This document shows positions 45,348 to 57,578 of a DNA stretch of 64,000 nt, in pieces. The stretch's first letter is position 1. Every line of letters starts with the position of its first letter. This DNA comes from Craterostigma plantagineum (lineage: Eukaryota > Streptophyta > Magnoliopsida > Lamiales > Linderniaceae): assembly GCA_027422505.1 (NCBI GenBank), contig JAPQWV010000001.1:3410001-3474000 (forward strand). The letters are read 5' to 3'. The position numbers and the translations under genes are program-made. The notes beneath the pieces were generated by a model. The model was not told the origin of the DNA. It was given only the letters and a program-made list of their open reading frames with translations, and did no database searches.

Positions 45348-46488
45348 CTAATCAAACGAGGGCCTGTAACCATATGATGGGTCATTATGAAGCTCCTTCA
45401 TCACTAACATATGTCTCACCTCCTCCGGCATGCTAAAAAACATCTCAACTTTGGTGTTGTCCTTCAAGAAGATTGATGTAGCAGTGATCTTATCATCCAT
45501 ATATAGTGAAGGAATCTTGGAAATCTCATTGAACAGTGTTTGCCTCCTCGTATCACCTTGAGTTTGGTTGTGGTAATAAGTAGATATCACCTTGAACTCC
45601 TCTAAGTTTGCTTCGAAGACATTCCCAATCCGGCCAAGTGCACCAACCAAGTCAACCATCACATCCTTGTCATCTCTCTTTCTTTTCTTCTTGCTGCTTT
45701 CACCATTTTTCTTGCTTGCATTTGCCTTACTTGTGGGTTGATGCATACCCTCTGGAGGGTCATTGTCACCAACAACAATTGGCGTATCATCATTGGCCTC
45801 AAGTTCAACTACCTCTATGTCCTCTCCGTCATTATCAGGATTCAAATCCAAGTCTTCAACAGCATCAGCAGCACTCTCAGCCATCTCACCAGTTGCTCTA
45901 TCTTTTCCAAAGATCTCGGCAAGCTCATCATAGTAAGGAAAAGGATTATTCCTCAGGCCAACTGCGTTTGGGTGTGTCTACAAGGAAAAATCGCAGAGGA
46001 TGAGAAAATCTAAGCAGATATATAAATATCTACGGAGGAAAATAATAACTACCTTGCACCAAAGATCGAACACATCTTTTTCAGCAACTACACATTTCTC
46101 TTTGTCATTCCAACCAAAACCAGAAGCTGCAGGACCTCTCATTCGGCCACACCAGTGTATTGCTAAGCAACTTCATTCTATTATCTATGTGAGGAAAGGC
46201 TTTAAGGCCACTTTGAGGCAGCTTAATGGCTAAAGTCCTCTCGATATGTGCATTAAATCCAGGCTTAAATGTACCATTATCTTCTTTCCAACCGCCTGTC
46301 CTACATGCCTCCAACATAGATTCAATCAATTTGGCATCCTCATCTTTGCTCCACACCTTCTTTTTCGCATCACTGTGACCCTTGCTGGAGTTAGCCTTCA
46401 CTTTCTTCTTCATTTCAGCCTTGAATAAGTGAGTAGACTTGCTTTGCTCGCCAACACTCATCGGAGTTGCAATTGTTTCACTTTCCAT
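45348..46488 (-). pseudogene. transposon-derived Myb/SANT-like DNA-binding protein, frameshifted
   Basis: Two minus-strand exons, 46488-46053 and 45977-45348. Exon 1 begins MESETIATPM and holds the Myb/SANT-like domain (VWSKDEDAKLIESMLEAC, GTFKPGFNAHIE, LKAFPHIDNRMKLL) of the kind found in PIF/Harbinger ORF1 and L10-interacting MYB proteins. Near 46146 the frame slips by one base; the rest of the domain (ASGFGWNDKEKCVVAEKDVF) continues in the neighbouring frame. Exon 2 restores HPNAVGLRNNPFPYYDELAE, a nuclear-localisation-like KKKRKRDD stretch and the C-terminal part to the stop at 45348. A single base loss explains the break. Confidence 0.8.
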
Positions 46489-46677
46489 CCTTTACCATCA
46501 ATAACAAATAACAACAAATGAAGCATGAACAACAAGAATACAATAAAATAATAACATAATAAACGGACTATAATTAGAAATGGAACTGCAAAAACAGTTT
46601 AAGTAATAATAAAAAGTCTTACAATTTAAAAACAAGTATACTTGCAAACAACTTTAACAAATTCAATTAGGACATGA

Positions 46678-46760
46678 GGCCATGATTGTTATGCTGTCCT
46701 TCATGCTACTGATGATTACAAACGCAATATAGCATGAAGGACAGCATAACAATCATGGCC
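46678..46760. repeat. perfect inverted repeat, 30-bp arms with 23-bp loop
   Basis: Arms 46678-46707 and 46731-46760 are exact reverse complements (the first begins GGCCATGATTGTTATGCTGT). Partial further copies of the same block follow to 46855. It sits where the transposase remnant ends. Confidence 0.9.
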
Positions 46761-47271
46761 ACCGATCATCATAACAATCATGGCCTCATGTACCTTGAAA
46801 CATTTCCACCGATCATCATTACAATCATCAGTAGCATGAAGGACAGCATGAAAATAGCGGCTAACGGTTTCACCCAAACGTTGGAGTTGTCTCTTAATGA
46901 CTCTATTTTTTGTATCATGGGCAACTATATGAAGAAACATAGCTACCATTTCGTGAACACTGATGTTCTTACTACCCTTTAACCTTCCAACAGATTGTAG
47001 AAGATCATAGCTTAAAGAAAGCCTTCCTATCCATCCTAGTGTTATCTATGCATTGCCTATCACTGTAAAACTCGACTTGTGTCATATTTAGACTTCTAAT
47101 ATTTCTAAATAATGCAGTCCTTTTCCACCCAACCATTTTCCTCTCGTTCCTATTTTTAAGCATCAATATAACTATAACAAGACACAAACAGTACATCTCA
47201 TGCAGTATTTTCATCCTAATACCCAATAAAGTCATGAGGTCCATCTGCCTACTTCGTTGAAACCTTGCCAT
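46761..47271 (-). pseudogene. HARBI1-like transposase, N-terminal remnant
   Basis: Minus-strand reading gives CIDNTRMDRKAFFKL, then after a frameshift near 47010 YDLLQSVGRLKGSKNISVHE and MVAMFLHIVAHDTKNRVIKR..FHAVLHA, the helix-turn-helix region of PIF/Harbinger (DDE_Tnp_4) transposases. The sequence then runs into the inverted repeat at 46678-46760. The DDE catalytic region is absent. Confidence 0.8.
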
Positions 47272-48123
47272 TACTGCATTTGATAATATATTTCAGATTG
47301 CAGTAAAAAAATATATACGAGTAATTTAACAAATGTATGCATAATATATCAAAGTATGAACGACAAATCACAATCGTTATCAAAGTATGAACAACATCAC
47401 AATCGTTATAAACAAGTACGTTGCATAATGTCTACACACGTACACACACGACAAATATGAGTAAAAGAAACATTGAGCTTTAAAAAGATTTGAGGAATCG
47501 ATTATAACCTAACACTAGTAAGGAAGACAATAAGCTGTTGATATGAAAAGGAACAAAAAGGCAAATAAAAATTGAATAGCACTAAACCCTTACCCACAAT
47601 TGTTAGAGTATGAAAAGGAACAAAAAGGCAAAATTGAATAGCACTAAGCACTTACCCAAAGTTCAATGTCGAATGATTGATGAAAGGAGAATGAAAAAGT
47701 TGGCTTGTGGTTGTGTAACTCGGATTCTGATAAGAAAAGATATAAAATAAGATGAGAATATTTTATATTTTTAAAAGATACGCATAAGCATGATGGGATA
47801 TTTTTTTTATCGAAAATAGCACTAAACACAAACCAATATTTTATTGTTCAATATTATTGATTTGAATTAGGGGTAATGAAAGGAAATTATAAGGGATAAT
47901 TTTGTCCGGAAAAAAATTAGAAATATCACCCCATCGAGGTGATGAAGGATCACTGAGGTTTTTTGGGGTGATCCGTAATGTGAAATATCACCCCGTTTTT
48001 ATCACCTAGGTGATCTTTGATTACAGTGATGGCCCATCACCTAGATCAAACAAACGCAGTGATAGAAAACGGTAGCAAGGATTACGGTGATATTTTGGAG
48101 GATCGCCCCAAAACAAACAGCCC

Positions 48124-49343
48124 AATCTAATAAATATTCTTTAGAAACCAAATGTCTATTATAAGCTCAGCAATTGCCAACTAAACAGAAAATATATCAA
48201 GTTGTTATTGGTTAGCTTTGAGTTCACAAGGACAAGGGGGAGTTGACTCTCGGCCTTGTTTTGTTTGTGAGTTTAGGTATTTTAGTTGTGAGTGTAATAT
48301 ATGTTAAGACAATCTCCTCATTCTCAAACCCGAACTCATTCTCAAACTCAAAATGCAGTACTCCAACCGTTAAACTCATTCACAAACTCAAAAGAATGTT
48401 CCTGCAATATTTCCTTCCACACCAATTTTCACAAAATTTCAGTGATACCTACACATATTTTAACTTCGTAAATTAGACTACAAATATTATTTTAGAGATG
48501 TTCGAGTTAATAAAATTATTAATAAATTTATAAATATAAAAGAATCGAAATATGTTAATTGGAAATAAGACAATTACATAACACCGAAAAAATATATACT
48601 TTGAGATGCATACAAAAAACTTTTCATACAAACTTATAAGGACTACAATTTAAAACAAGTAAAGGATTTTATTATGTAATTTATAAACTAGAAACTCATA
48701 TGGTCGCATATATGCGGGAGAGTGAAATCAAAATCCCACTTTGAGTTTGTGTTTTGGATTCGTTTGGAGTAAATTTAGAAAAAAAAAATATTGGTTTTGC
48801 AGTTCGGTTGGAGATGCTCTAAAATGTTTGGTTCATATCTATATATAAATCATGAGTCTATGTAACCCAACTCTAAACACATGACTACGAGTTAAGATAA
48901 CACACCTCATCAAATTTGTTTATGTAAACCCACTAACCAAACAATTATACTCGTTAGTTAGTGTTATATTAACCTTATTCAATTAAATCCTTCTAAATAA
49001 AAATCAAACTACGGATAAACATTTAATTTTCTTATTGTCTAATTCTAAACATGTTTTAATAATATTCCCATTGTTCCTAAACTCAAACTATAACAAGATA
49101 ATCCCTACAAATTATAATATGAGCACAAGCAAGGCACGAAATACAAACCAAACAAACTGCAGATTAAGATAAATCTGTCAATCACACAATAACGTCACAC
49201 AAAGCAGCAAAACGTAGTATTATGAAACAAACAGAAAGCAGACAGTCATTACTTCAAAACCTAGTAGGGTTCTTGAAGAAACTGCAGTAGCTCTTCATAG
49301 TAGCATATAAAAGATATCAATGCAGAAAGAACAAGGGAAAAGT
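48124..49343. other. AT-rich intergenic
   Basis: No gene, RNA gene or defined repeat recognised; the last part is 3' flank of the MADS-box gene. Confidence 0.5.
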
Positions 49344-49871
49344 TCAGGCATTATTATCTCCACCGACGACACCAGCATTTTCCCCGCCCTCCATCTCAGC
49401 AATCTTGCCCTCAATCGCCTTGATCTTCATCTCAATGTGCTTGACAATCTTTTCGTCGATCAAATCACCGCTCAAGCTCATCGTCGAGGAACCGCCCGAG
49501 CCCATTAAGCTGGCCACCACCTTCTCCTTCTCGAGAGTCTCAGCTCTCAGCTTCTCCCTGTCGAGGTTCTTCGTTATCTTCGAATGGGTCAGCCTCATGA
49601 ACCCAGCCTGGTCAACCATGTGGCCCGTCTGGGCAGTTAAAGGCAGACCGTTGAACCTCTCGATGATCTGATTGGCTTCGTTCGAAGATGGCCAAACATC
49701 CATCGACTGATTCTCGCCTTCTCCGTTGATCACTACGCTGCAGATTTGAGCGTTGCAGAGGGTTTTCAGCTCGTCGAGCTTCTTGAAAAACCCAGTCTTC
49801 CTCTTCTTGAAGCTCTCTCGGCGGGTTCGCTCGTCTGGGATCAGCTCGTATTTCACCTTCGATCTCACCAT
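49344..49871 (-). CDS. type I (M-gamma) MADS-box protein, AGL80-like
   Basis: Single coding exon, 175 residues from MVRSKVKYELIPDERTRRES; the longer frame to 49901 is in the UTR. The MADS domain (FKKRKTGFFKKLDELKTLC, ICSVVINGE) is followed by VWPSSNEANQIIERF and a conserved-type QAGFM segment, as in M-gamma proteins (AGL80, PHERES1). A basic/coiled region then ends in a Gly/Asn tail; there is no K-box. These factors act in central-cell and endosperm development as heterodimers. A 5' UTR intron is predicted on minus from 50237 (donor CAG/GTATTT) to 49896 (acceptor TTTTGCAG), which is unusual for this mostly intron-poor group. Confidence 0.9.
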   Translation of the reverse strand: MVRSKVKYELIPDERTRRESFKKRKTGFFKKLDELKTLCNAQICSVVINGEGENQSMDVWPSSNEANQIIERFNGLPLTAQTGHMVDQAGFMRLTHSKITKNLDREKLRAETLEKEKVVASLMGSGGSSTMSLSGDLIDEKIVKHIEMKIKAIEGKIAEMEGGENAGVVGGDNNA

Positions 49872-51318
49872 GGCTAACGGTATGCTGTTACAGATCTGCA
49901 AAATTAGAGAAAAAAATTGGAATTAGCTTTTGGTTAAAAATGAATCAGGAAGAAAAAGAAAACTAGGGTTTCATCTTTGAGAGCTAGCTAGCATTCTTGA
50001 TAGGTCTCATGTAGCAAAAAGAGATTGTGGAAAGACTAGGGTTTGAAAATATGTATTTGAGGGACAACATCATCGATTTGCAACAACGTATAAGATGGAC
50101 GATCGAATGAAGCGGCGATGGAGCTCACTTTAGGTTTACAGATCTGAAACCCTAGCGATCGAAATCGAGCTGCAAAAATCTACGTTTTTTGTTTCGCTAA
50201 GACGCGGCATAGACAAATTAGAGGAAGAAAAAAATACCTGAAATCGCTTCGAAACGTTTTTCGTCGGCGGCAACCGATTTTCTGGGACGGCTCGATGCAA
50301 TGTGTTATAAATGTATCACGTCGGGCGTGACTTATATGATTTTGATAAAAAGAAAAATAAAAAGAAAAAGCAAATTCACACGGTCCGACAAAGTGTGATG
50401 TATGCCTTTATTTGGCGTATTGACGCCGATTTTCTCTCGATTTCACACGGAAATGCCGCGTACCAAACTTAGGTTCAGGCGACTTAATGCGAAAGCAAAA
50501 AAGAACACCTTAATGAAAAGCAAGCGATTGCCGTGAGCATTGATTGGGTCTAAGACCATTTACTTCGTTTTCCCTTGCGTTTCGCTGGCAAATTCCGCCT
50601 ACCAAACTTAGGGTTTAAGTTCATTTGCCGCACTTTTAACCTAAAACGATAATAAAGCGAACGTACAACTGATCAAAGCGTAGCGTACCATTGATCCGTG
50701 ACACAACAATGTTTTCCCACACTTTCCACACATCAAACATAGGGTTTATGTAATGTTTCTGCGAAGAATGAGAACTCTAAATAACTGGCATGTGTTTCAT
50801 ATTTGGTTAATTGACGGGAGTTTGACTAGTATACAAGTAGATGAGCAAATCCACTTATCACCAATTGATTTTAGGAATGAAACATCCTCAATTTATGTGA
50901 GCTGATTCTTTTATCAAGGGGATGGAATATTAGGCCCAATGAGGAAATTGACGGTTTCCACGTTCATTTAATCAAGAACAGTTCTTGTAAGATTCCCATG
51001 AGTGTGGACTGTGGAGGCCTTACCTCAGCCATCCATTTTTAGTCATCCATGGAGACTTTTTTTTCTGTAATCAGTTCACGTGGCTTATAATGAAACCAAA
51101 TAAAGGTTTGATTTTAATTGGCTTCTACCAATGCCTATCATTGTCTAGGCCCACTACAGCCGGCGAGCACCATTATTCAACAGTCATTGATTGAGATTTG
51201 AGGATATTCGTCACCATTGTTGGCAACTGTATACTGATTTATTACTCTATATATTTACCAATGAGTATGATGAGCATGCCCTTTCATCTAACTCGCACTT
51301 TTTTCTTGTGGTCAAGAA
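49872..51318. other. MADS upstream region, 5' UTR intron and OPR promoter
   Basis: Divergent intergenic region between the minus-strand MADS gene and the plus-strand OPR gene. It contains a third copy of the repeat that forms the MCTP introns (about 50757-50957). No other gene. Confidence 0.5.
50757..50957 (-). repeat. third copy of the MCTP-intron repeat, intergenic
   Basis: Shares with MCTP intron 2, in the same order on the plus strand, a GAAGAAT..ACTCTAAATA-like start, CCACTTATCACCAATTGATT with TTTAGGAATG, and a TTAGGCCCAATGAGGAAATT end. It is therefore a dispersed repeat and not a sequence unique to that gene. Borders are approximate and no target duplication was recognised. Confidence 0.65.
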
Positions 51319-52990
<1,672 letters not shown>

Positions 52991-53461
52991 TCTCTGTGCT
53001 GTGATTTCTCATGGATGGATTTGTGTTGTGTTTGTTTGTGTTTGCCCATTGAAAGACTTGAGCTAAGCAGTTTCTTGACGCCACCACAGTACGTTGTAGT
53101 GGTGGCAAAGATAAATTGTTCATTAATTATTGTAAATCGTTTGTTTTAATTAAGTTGAAATAATCACAAACACGTTGGCAACTTGGCATTAAGCCTGTTA
53201 CGTTTTATCAAAACATTTTGATCTAGTAAAAATAATTAAATTATCTTTGTTTTTCGAAAATAAATAAGGCTAACTTCGAAGATCAAGCGCTTACAAAATC
53301 TTCGCAAAATTAGGAATTCTGGTGATTTTCTGAATTAATGTAATATATAAATAAATTATTATTTTGTGTGTCGGGCGCATAGGGAACGGAAGTTTGTCTC
53401 GAAAGGCAGCTCTTTTAGAATTAGGGTTTTAAGCGATTGCTACATTCCTCAGCTCTAAGCC
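52991..53461. other. intergenic OPR/SMU1
   Basis: 3' flank of OPR and SMU1 promoter; no gene or defined repeat. Confidence 0.5.
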
Positions 53462-56400
53462 ATGTCTTCAACACTGGAAATTGAAGCTCCAGAGTAAGCT
53501 TTTAGCTTATATTAATGCTCTTTTGAGTAGTTTCATCTGCTACTGGCATCCCGTTTCTCTTAGATTAGCTCGTTCTTCTCTATCATGTTTCTGGGTTTGA
53601 TATTTCGCCATTCTCTTCAGTTTCTTATGATTTTGGTTGGCCAGAACGTTTGCTAACAGTTGTTGGAATGGGGTTATTTGTCTTGGTTGAATGTGGTTAT
53701 TTTGCGATAACTGCAGTGATTGTTTTGCTTGATATTTGATCGTTAATGGTGTGTATACGTCTCTGCTGAACAAGTATATGTTTTTCCCGTGCAGCGTTAT
53801 CAAGATAATGCTTCAATTCTGCAAAGAAAACTCCTTGCACCAGACTTTTCAAATGCTGCAAAATGAATGCCAGGTTTCTCTTAATACAGTTGATAGTCTG
53901 GAAACGTTTGTTGCTGATATTAATAGTGGAAGATGGGATGCAATCTTACCTCAAGTTGCGCAACTCAAGCTTCCACGGAAGAAATTAGAAGAACTTTACG
54001 AGCAGGTTTGCATAATCTTTTACATTTTTGAAAGTATGCCCGGTTTGCTCGTCTGTACTGGGACCTTGTTGGTCTTCTCGATTTCTGCCTTTCCGATGGA
54101 TAAATCGACACTTCTGCGAAATGGAATGTGAAAAAAAAATAATGATTTTTTCCATGCTTGTACTTCTCTATTTGGTTTTGTTTTTGTAATCCACTTTTCA
54201 AGTTGTGAAAGTTTGCAATTACAATGTTAAACAGATTGTTCTTGAAATGATTGAACTTCGGGAGATTGAAACCGCACGTGCTATATTAAGGCAGACCCAG
54301 GTGATGGGTGTCATGAAAAAAGAGGAACCTGAACGGTACTTACGACTTGAGCATTTGCTAGTTCGAACGTACTTTGATGCAAATGAGGTATGCATTGCTA
54401 GTAATCCTTTTCCTTAAATAATGAATTTGTGATTAATGGTCGCTTGCTTATATCTGGATGTATGTTAGACCCATAACTTCCTGATATCTGGTTGTCAAGT
54501 ATGTGTCAGATCGCCGTGTTCAAAATATAGCTTATTTGACTACCAGGAGAAGAAGCTCCAATTTTATCGTTAGTGTATTTCTGGATAGGTTTAACTCTTG
54601 CATAAACTAGTCCGCATGAGTTTTCGTTTTCTATAAGACCCATTTTGCATTTAATGAACTCGTTTCCTCCTGTTATTACCAGGTATATCAAGACTCTACA
54701 AAGGAGAAACGACGTGCCCAGATTGCACAAGGTATGTATATATATTATATATATACATATATTCTCCTAAGGATTGGGACACATTTTATGATTATCTAAA
54801 TGTGCATGTGTGTCCTTTCTTAATTCCAAAATCTTTTCTCACTTTCACTTTCCTACCATTTTTGCAGCGATTGCTGCAGAAGTTTCAGTGGTTCCACCAT
54901 CTCGGTTAATGGCTTTGATTGGCCAAGCTCTGAAGTGGCAGCAGCATCAAGGTAAGAATGTTGGATTTGAATTCAGAATTACTACTATCACCACACAGCT
55001 TAACCTTAAAATTCTCTTATTTTCTAGTCTAAATTCCAGTACATTTTTTAGCTTTGATTATGCACTTTGTCTCTCAGGTTTACTACCTCCTGGAACTCAA
55101 TTCGATCTATTCCGCGGAACAGCTGCTGTGAAACAGGATGTTGAAGAGACGTATCCAACAGCTCTTGGACATACTATAAAGGCAAGTGATACATGCGATT
55201 CGAATTGAAATAATGCTTTGACGCTCTTTATATCTTCGACATGTTCTATTTATTTGTGTCATCCGGATTTGTTTCTCTATTCTTTTGTTCGGCTTATTAG
55301 CCTTTGTGAATTTTCAGATTGAACTGTTTTGACGGGTTGTTATTCTGCAGTTTGGAAAGAACAGCCATCCAGAGAGTGCGAAGTTCTCACCAGATGGACA
55401 GTTCCTTGTTTCCTGTTCTGTCGATGGATTTATCGAAGTATTTTTCGTTATCTCCTTTTTAAGTTTATCATATTATACAAGTGAATGCACAGATGTTTAA
55501 TTTTAGCACTTTTTAGGTATGGGATCACATAAGTGGGAAACTGAAGAAAGATCTTCAATACCAAGCTGATGTGAGTTGTGGATATCCTTTTCCTTCAGCC
55601 CCACTTTGTTAGAAAGGATGCCTCACCTGTGAACTAATCCCTGCTGTACGTATGTAATAACTGGGCAGGAAATGTTTATGATGCATGATGATCCAGTCCT
55701 CTCTGTTGATTTTAGTAGAGACTCTGAGATGATTGCGTCTGGATCACAGGATGGAAAAATAAAGGTAGTCATCGTTCTATATTCTTTGTAAGCTAATTGA
55801 TTTGGTACTGGTTTGATTGGTATACCGAAAATGTAAAACATTATGGCTAAGCCTGTGCCTGCACTGACTTACAAACTTTTCGAGCCATTTTATTTTATCA
55901 CAGGTTTGGCGTATTAGGACAGGCCAGTGCTTGCGTCGGCTGGAGCGTGCACATGCTGAAGGTGTCACCAGCGTTACCTTCTCTCGAGATGGTACTCAGT
56001 TGCTAAGTACATCATTTGACAGCACGGCTAGGTCTGTTTTTGGTGTTTCTTGTTAGTTCAATCCTTGTCCTGTTTACAACTTGCCTTATCTAAATACACT
56101 ACTAATAGGAATACAGTTTTTTATAGAATTTGATCCTTGTTTTTCACATCCCCAGAATTCATGGTTTGAAATCTGGGAAGATGTTGAAGGAATTCCGAGG
56201 CCATACATCATATGTTAATGACGCTGTCTTTACTGCTGATGGCATTCGGATCATTACTGCATCCAGTGATTGCACTGTTAAAGTAAGTTGGTTTACCTTT
56301 ATTTGACTGTAAATTGAGGACAGACAGACATGTTGCTGATTTTTGACCTTCTAACACGTTATAAGGTTTGGGATGTGAAAACTACAGACTGTCTGCAGAC

Positions 56401-57220
56401 ATTTAAGCCTCCACCTCCACTAAGGGTATACATATCTTGTTTCTCCTCGTTACAGTTCAAGTTCATAATTTTGCTTTAATGATGCTTAAATTTTTTTAAA
56501 ATAATACATCTTATTTTAATATTCTCCAGGGAGGTGATGCATCCGTCAACTCAGTTCATCTCTTTCCCAAAAATGCGGATCACATAGTCGTGTGCAACAA
56601 GACATCCTCGATATATATCATGACCCTCCAAGGACAGGTGATTAAATGACCGTTCATAAGCATTCTCTTTTTTTTTTTCCCCTTCAGGATTTAATTTTGT
56701 AGTCTAAGTTTGTTGATAGGCAATTTACGACATAATCCGCCTTTGTTGTGCATGTATTTAAGGTTGTGAAAAGTTTTTCTTCGGGTAAAAGAGAAGGTGG
56801 AGATTTTATGGCAGCCTGTTTATCGCCCAAAGGTGAATGGATCTATTGTGTCGGCGAAGACAGGTAAACCTTCACGTGAACCAATTCAAATTCACCACAA
56901 AACTTCTCCTCTTTGTACCTCAAATCCTTTGCTTGATTTCTTTTCTTTTGCATGTGTAGAAATTTGTACTGCTTCAGCCAGCAATCTGGCAAGCTCGAGC
57001 ACCTTATGAAGGTAAATTTTTTTTTGTCTTTGAGAAGTTCTTTTCTCAGATATCTTTGGGTGGATGAGATTGTTGAAGTGAATTAAATCTCAATCCATGT
57101 CGAACTTTGGTGGATCATCAGGTGCACGAAAAGGACGTGATAGGACTCGCTCACCATCCTCATATCAACCTAATCGCAACTTACAGCGAAGACTGCTCAA
57201 TGAAACTATGGAAGCCTTAA
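53462..57220 (+). CDS. SMU1: SMU1 splicing factor (LisH-CTLH, WD40 repeat protein)
   Basis: Sixteen exons: 53462-53493, 53795-54005, 54235-54387, 54683-54731, 54868-54951, 55078-55181, 55351-55437, 55517-55570, 55669-55764, 55904-56031, 56156-56282, 56366-56425, 56530-56637, 56763-56863, 56960-57011 and 57122-57220. Together they encode 514 residues, the length of SMU1 in animals and plants. The N-terminus has a LisH/CTLH region ([40 protein letters not shown]), followed by [15 protein letters not shown] and WD repeats ([54 protein letters not shown]; final [12 protein letters not shown]). SMU1 works with RED in the spliceosomal B complex. Intron 6 has a GC donor (AAG/GCAAGT); all others are GT-AG. 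Confidence 0.96.
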
Positions 57221-57578
57221 ACTGATCATGATTATTATTTGCCCTATGTAACCTCATATTTTAATAGGCAAACAAATTTCCCCTGTTGAGATGTAAGGAT
57301 ATTTATTACATGTTCATTGATAGATCATTTCCCAATTTGTTGCTATGAGAAAGTAGGTTCTGATGTGTTAAGAAAGATTAACGAACTGAGCCAAGTACAT
57401 CTGATAGTGTCCAGAGAGAATCAATAAATGTGAAGTTTGAAGGTGATTCTTGGACAGTTTTCGTGATTGTCAGATATGGTTTTTCTAAATGATTACATAG
57501 CGACATGATGGGGTTTGTATTATGAAGGCTTTGTATTGCATTGCTCTTTAAATTGTTACCACGAACAAATCCTACGAA
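57221..57578. other. SMU1 3' flank
   Basis: No gene seen; ends where the Helitron-like sequence begins. Confidence 0.5.

Larger units (their letters stand above)
44769..48123. mobile_element. decayed PIF/Harbinger-type transposon, about 3.4 kb
   Basis: The left end (GGGGGTGTTTGTTTCAAGTG) and the reverse complement of the right end (GGGCTGTTTGTTTTGGGGCG) are imperfect inverted repeats. Subterminal ATCACCGTGAT/TACGGTGATA repeats occur at both ends. Inside are minus-strand remnants of the two genes typical of the superfamily: a Myb/SANT-like protein and a HARBI1-like transposase. Both are broken and the transposase lacks its catalytic half, so the element is non-autonomous. The expected 3-bp TTA/TAA target duplication is not convincing (TTA on the left, AAT on the right). 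Confidence 0.8.
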
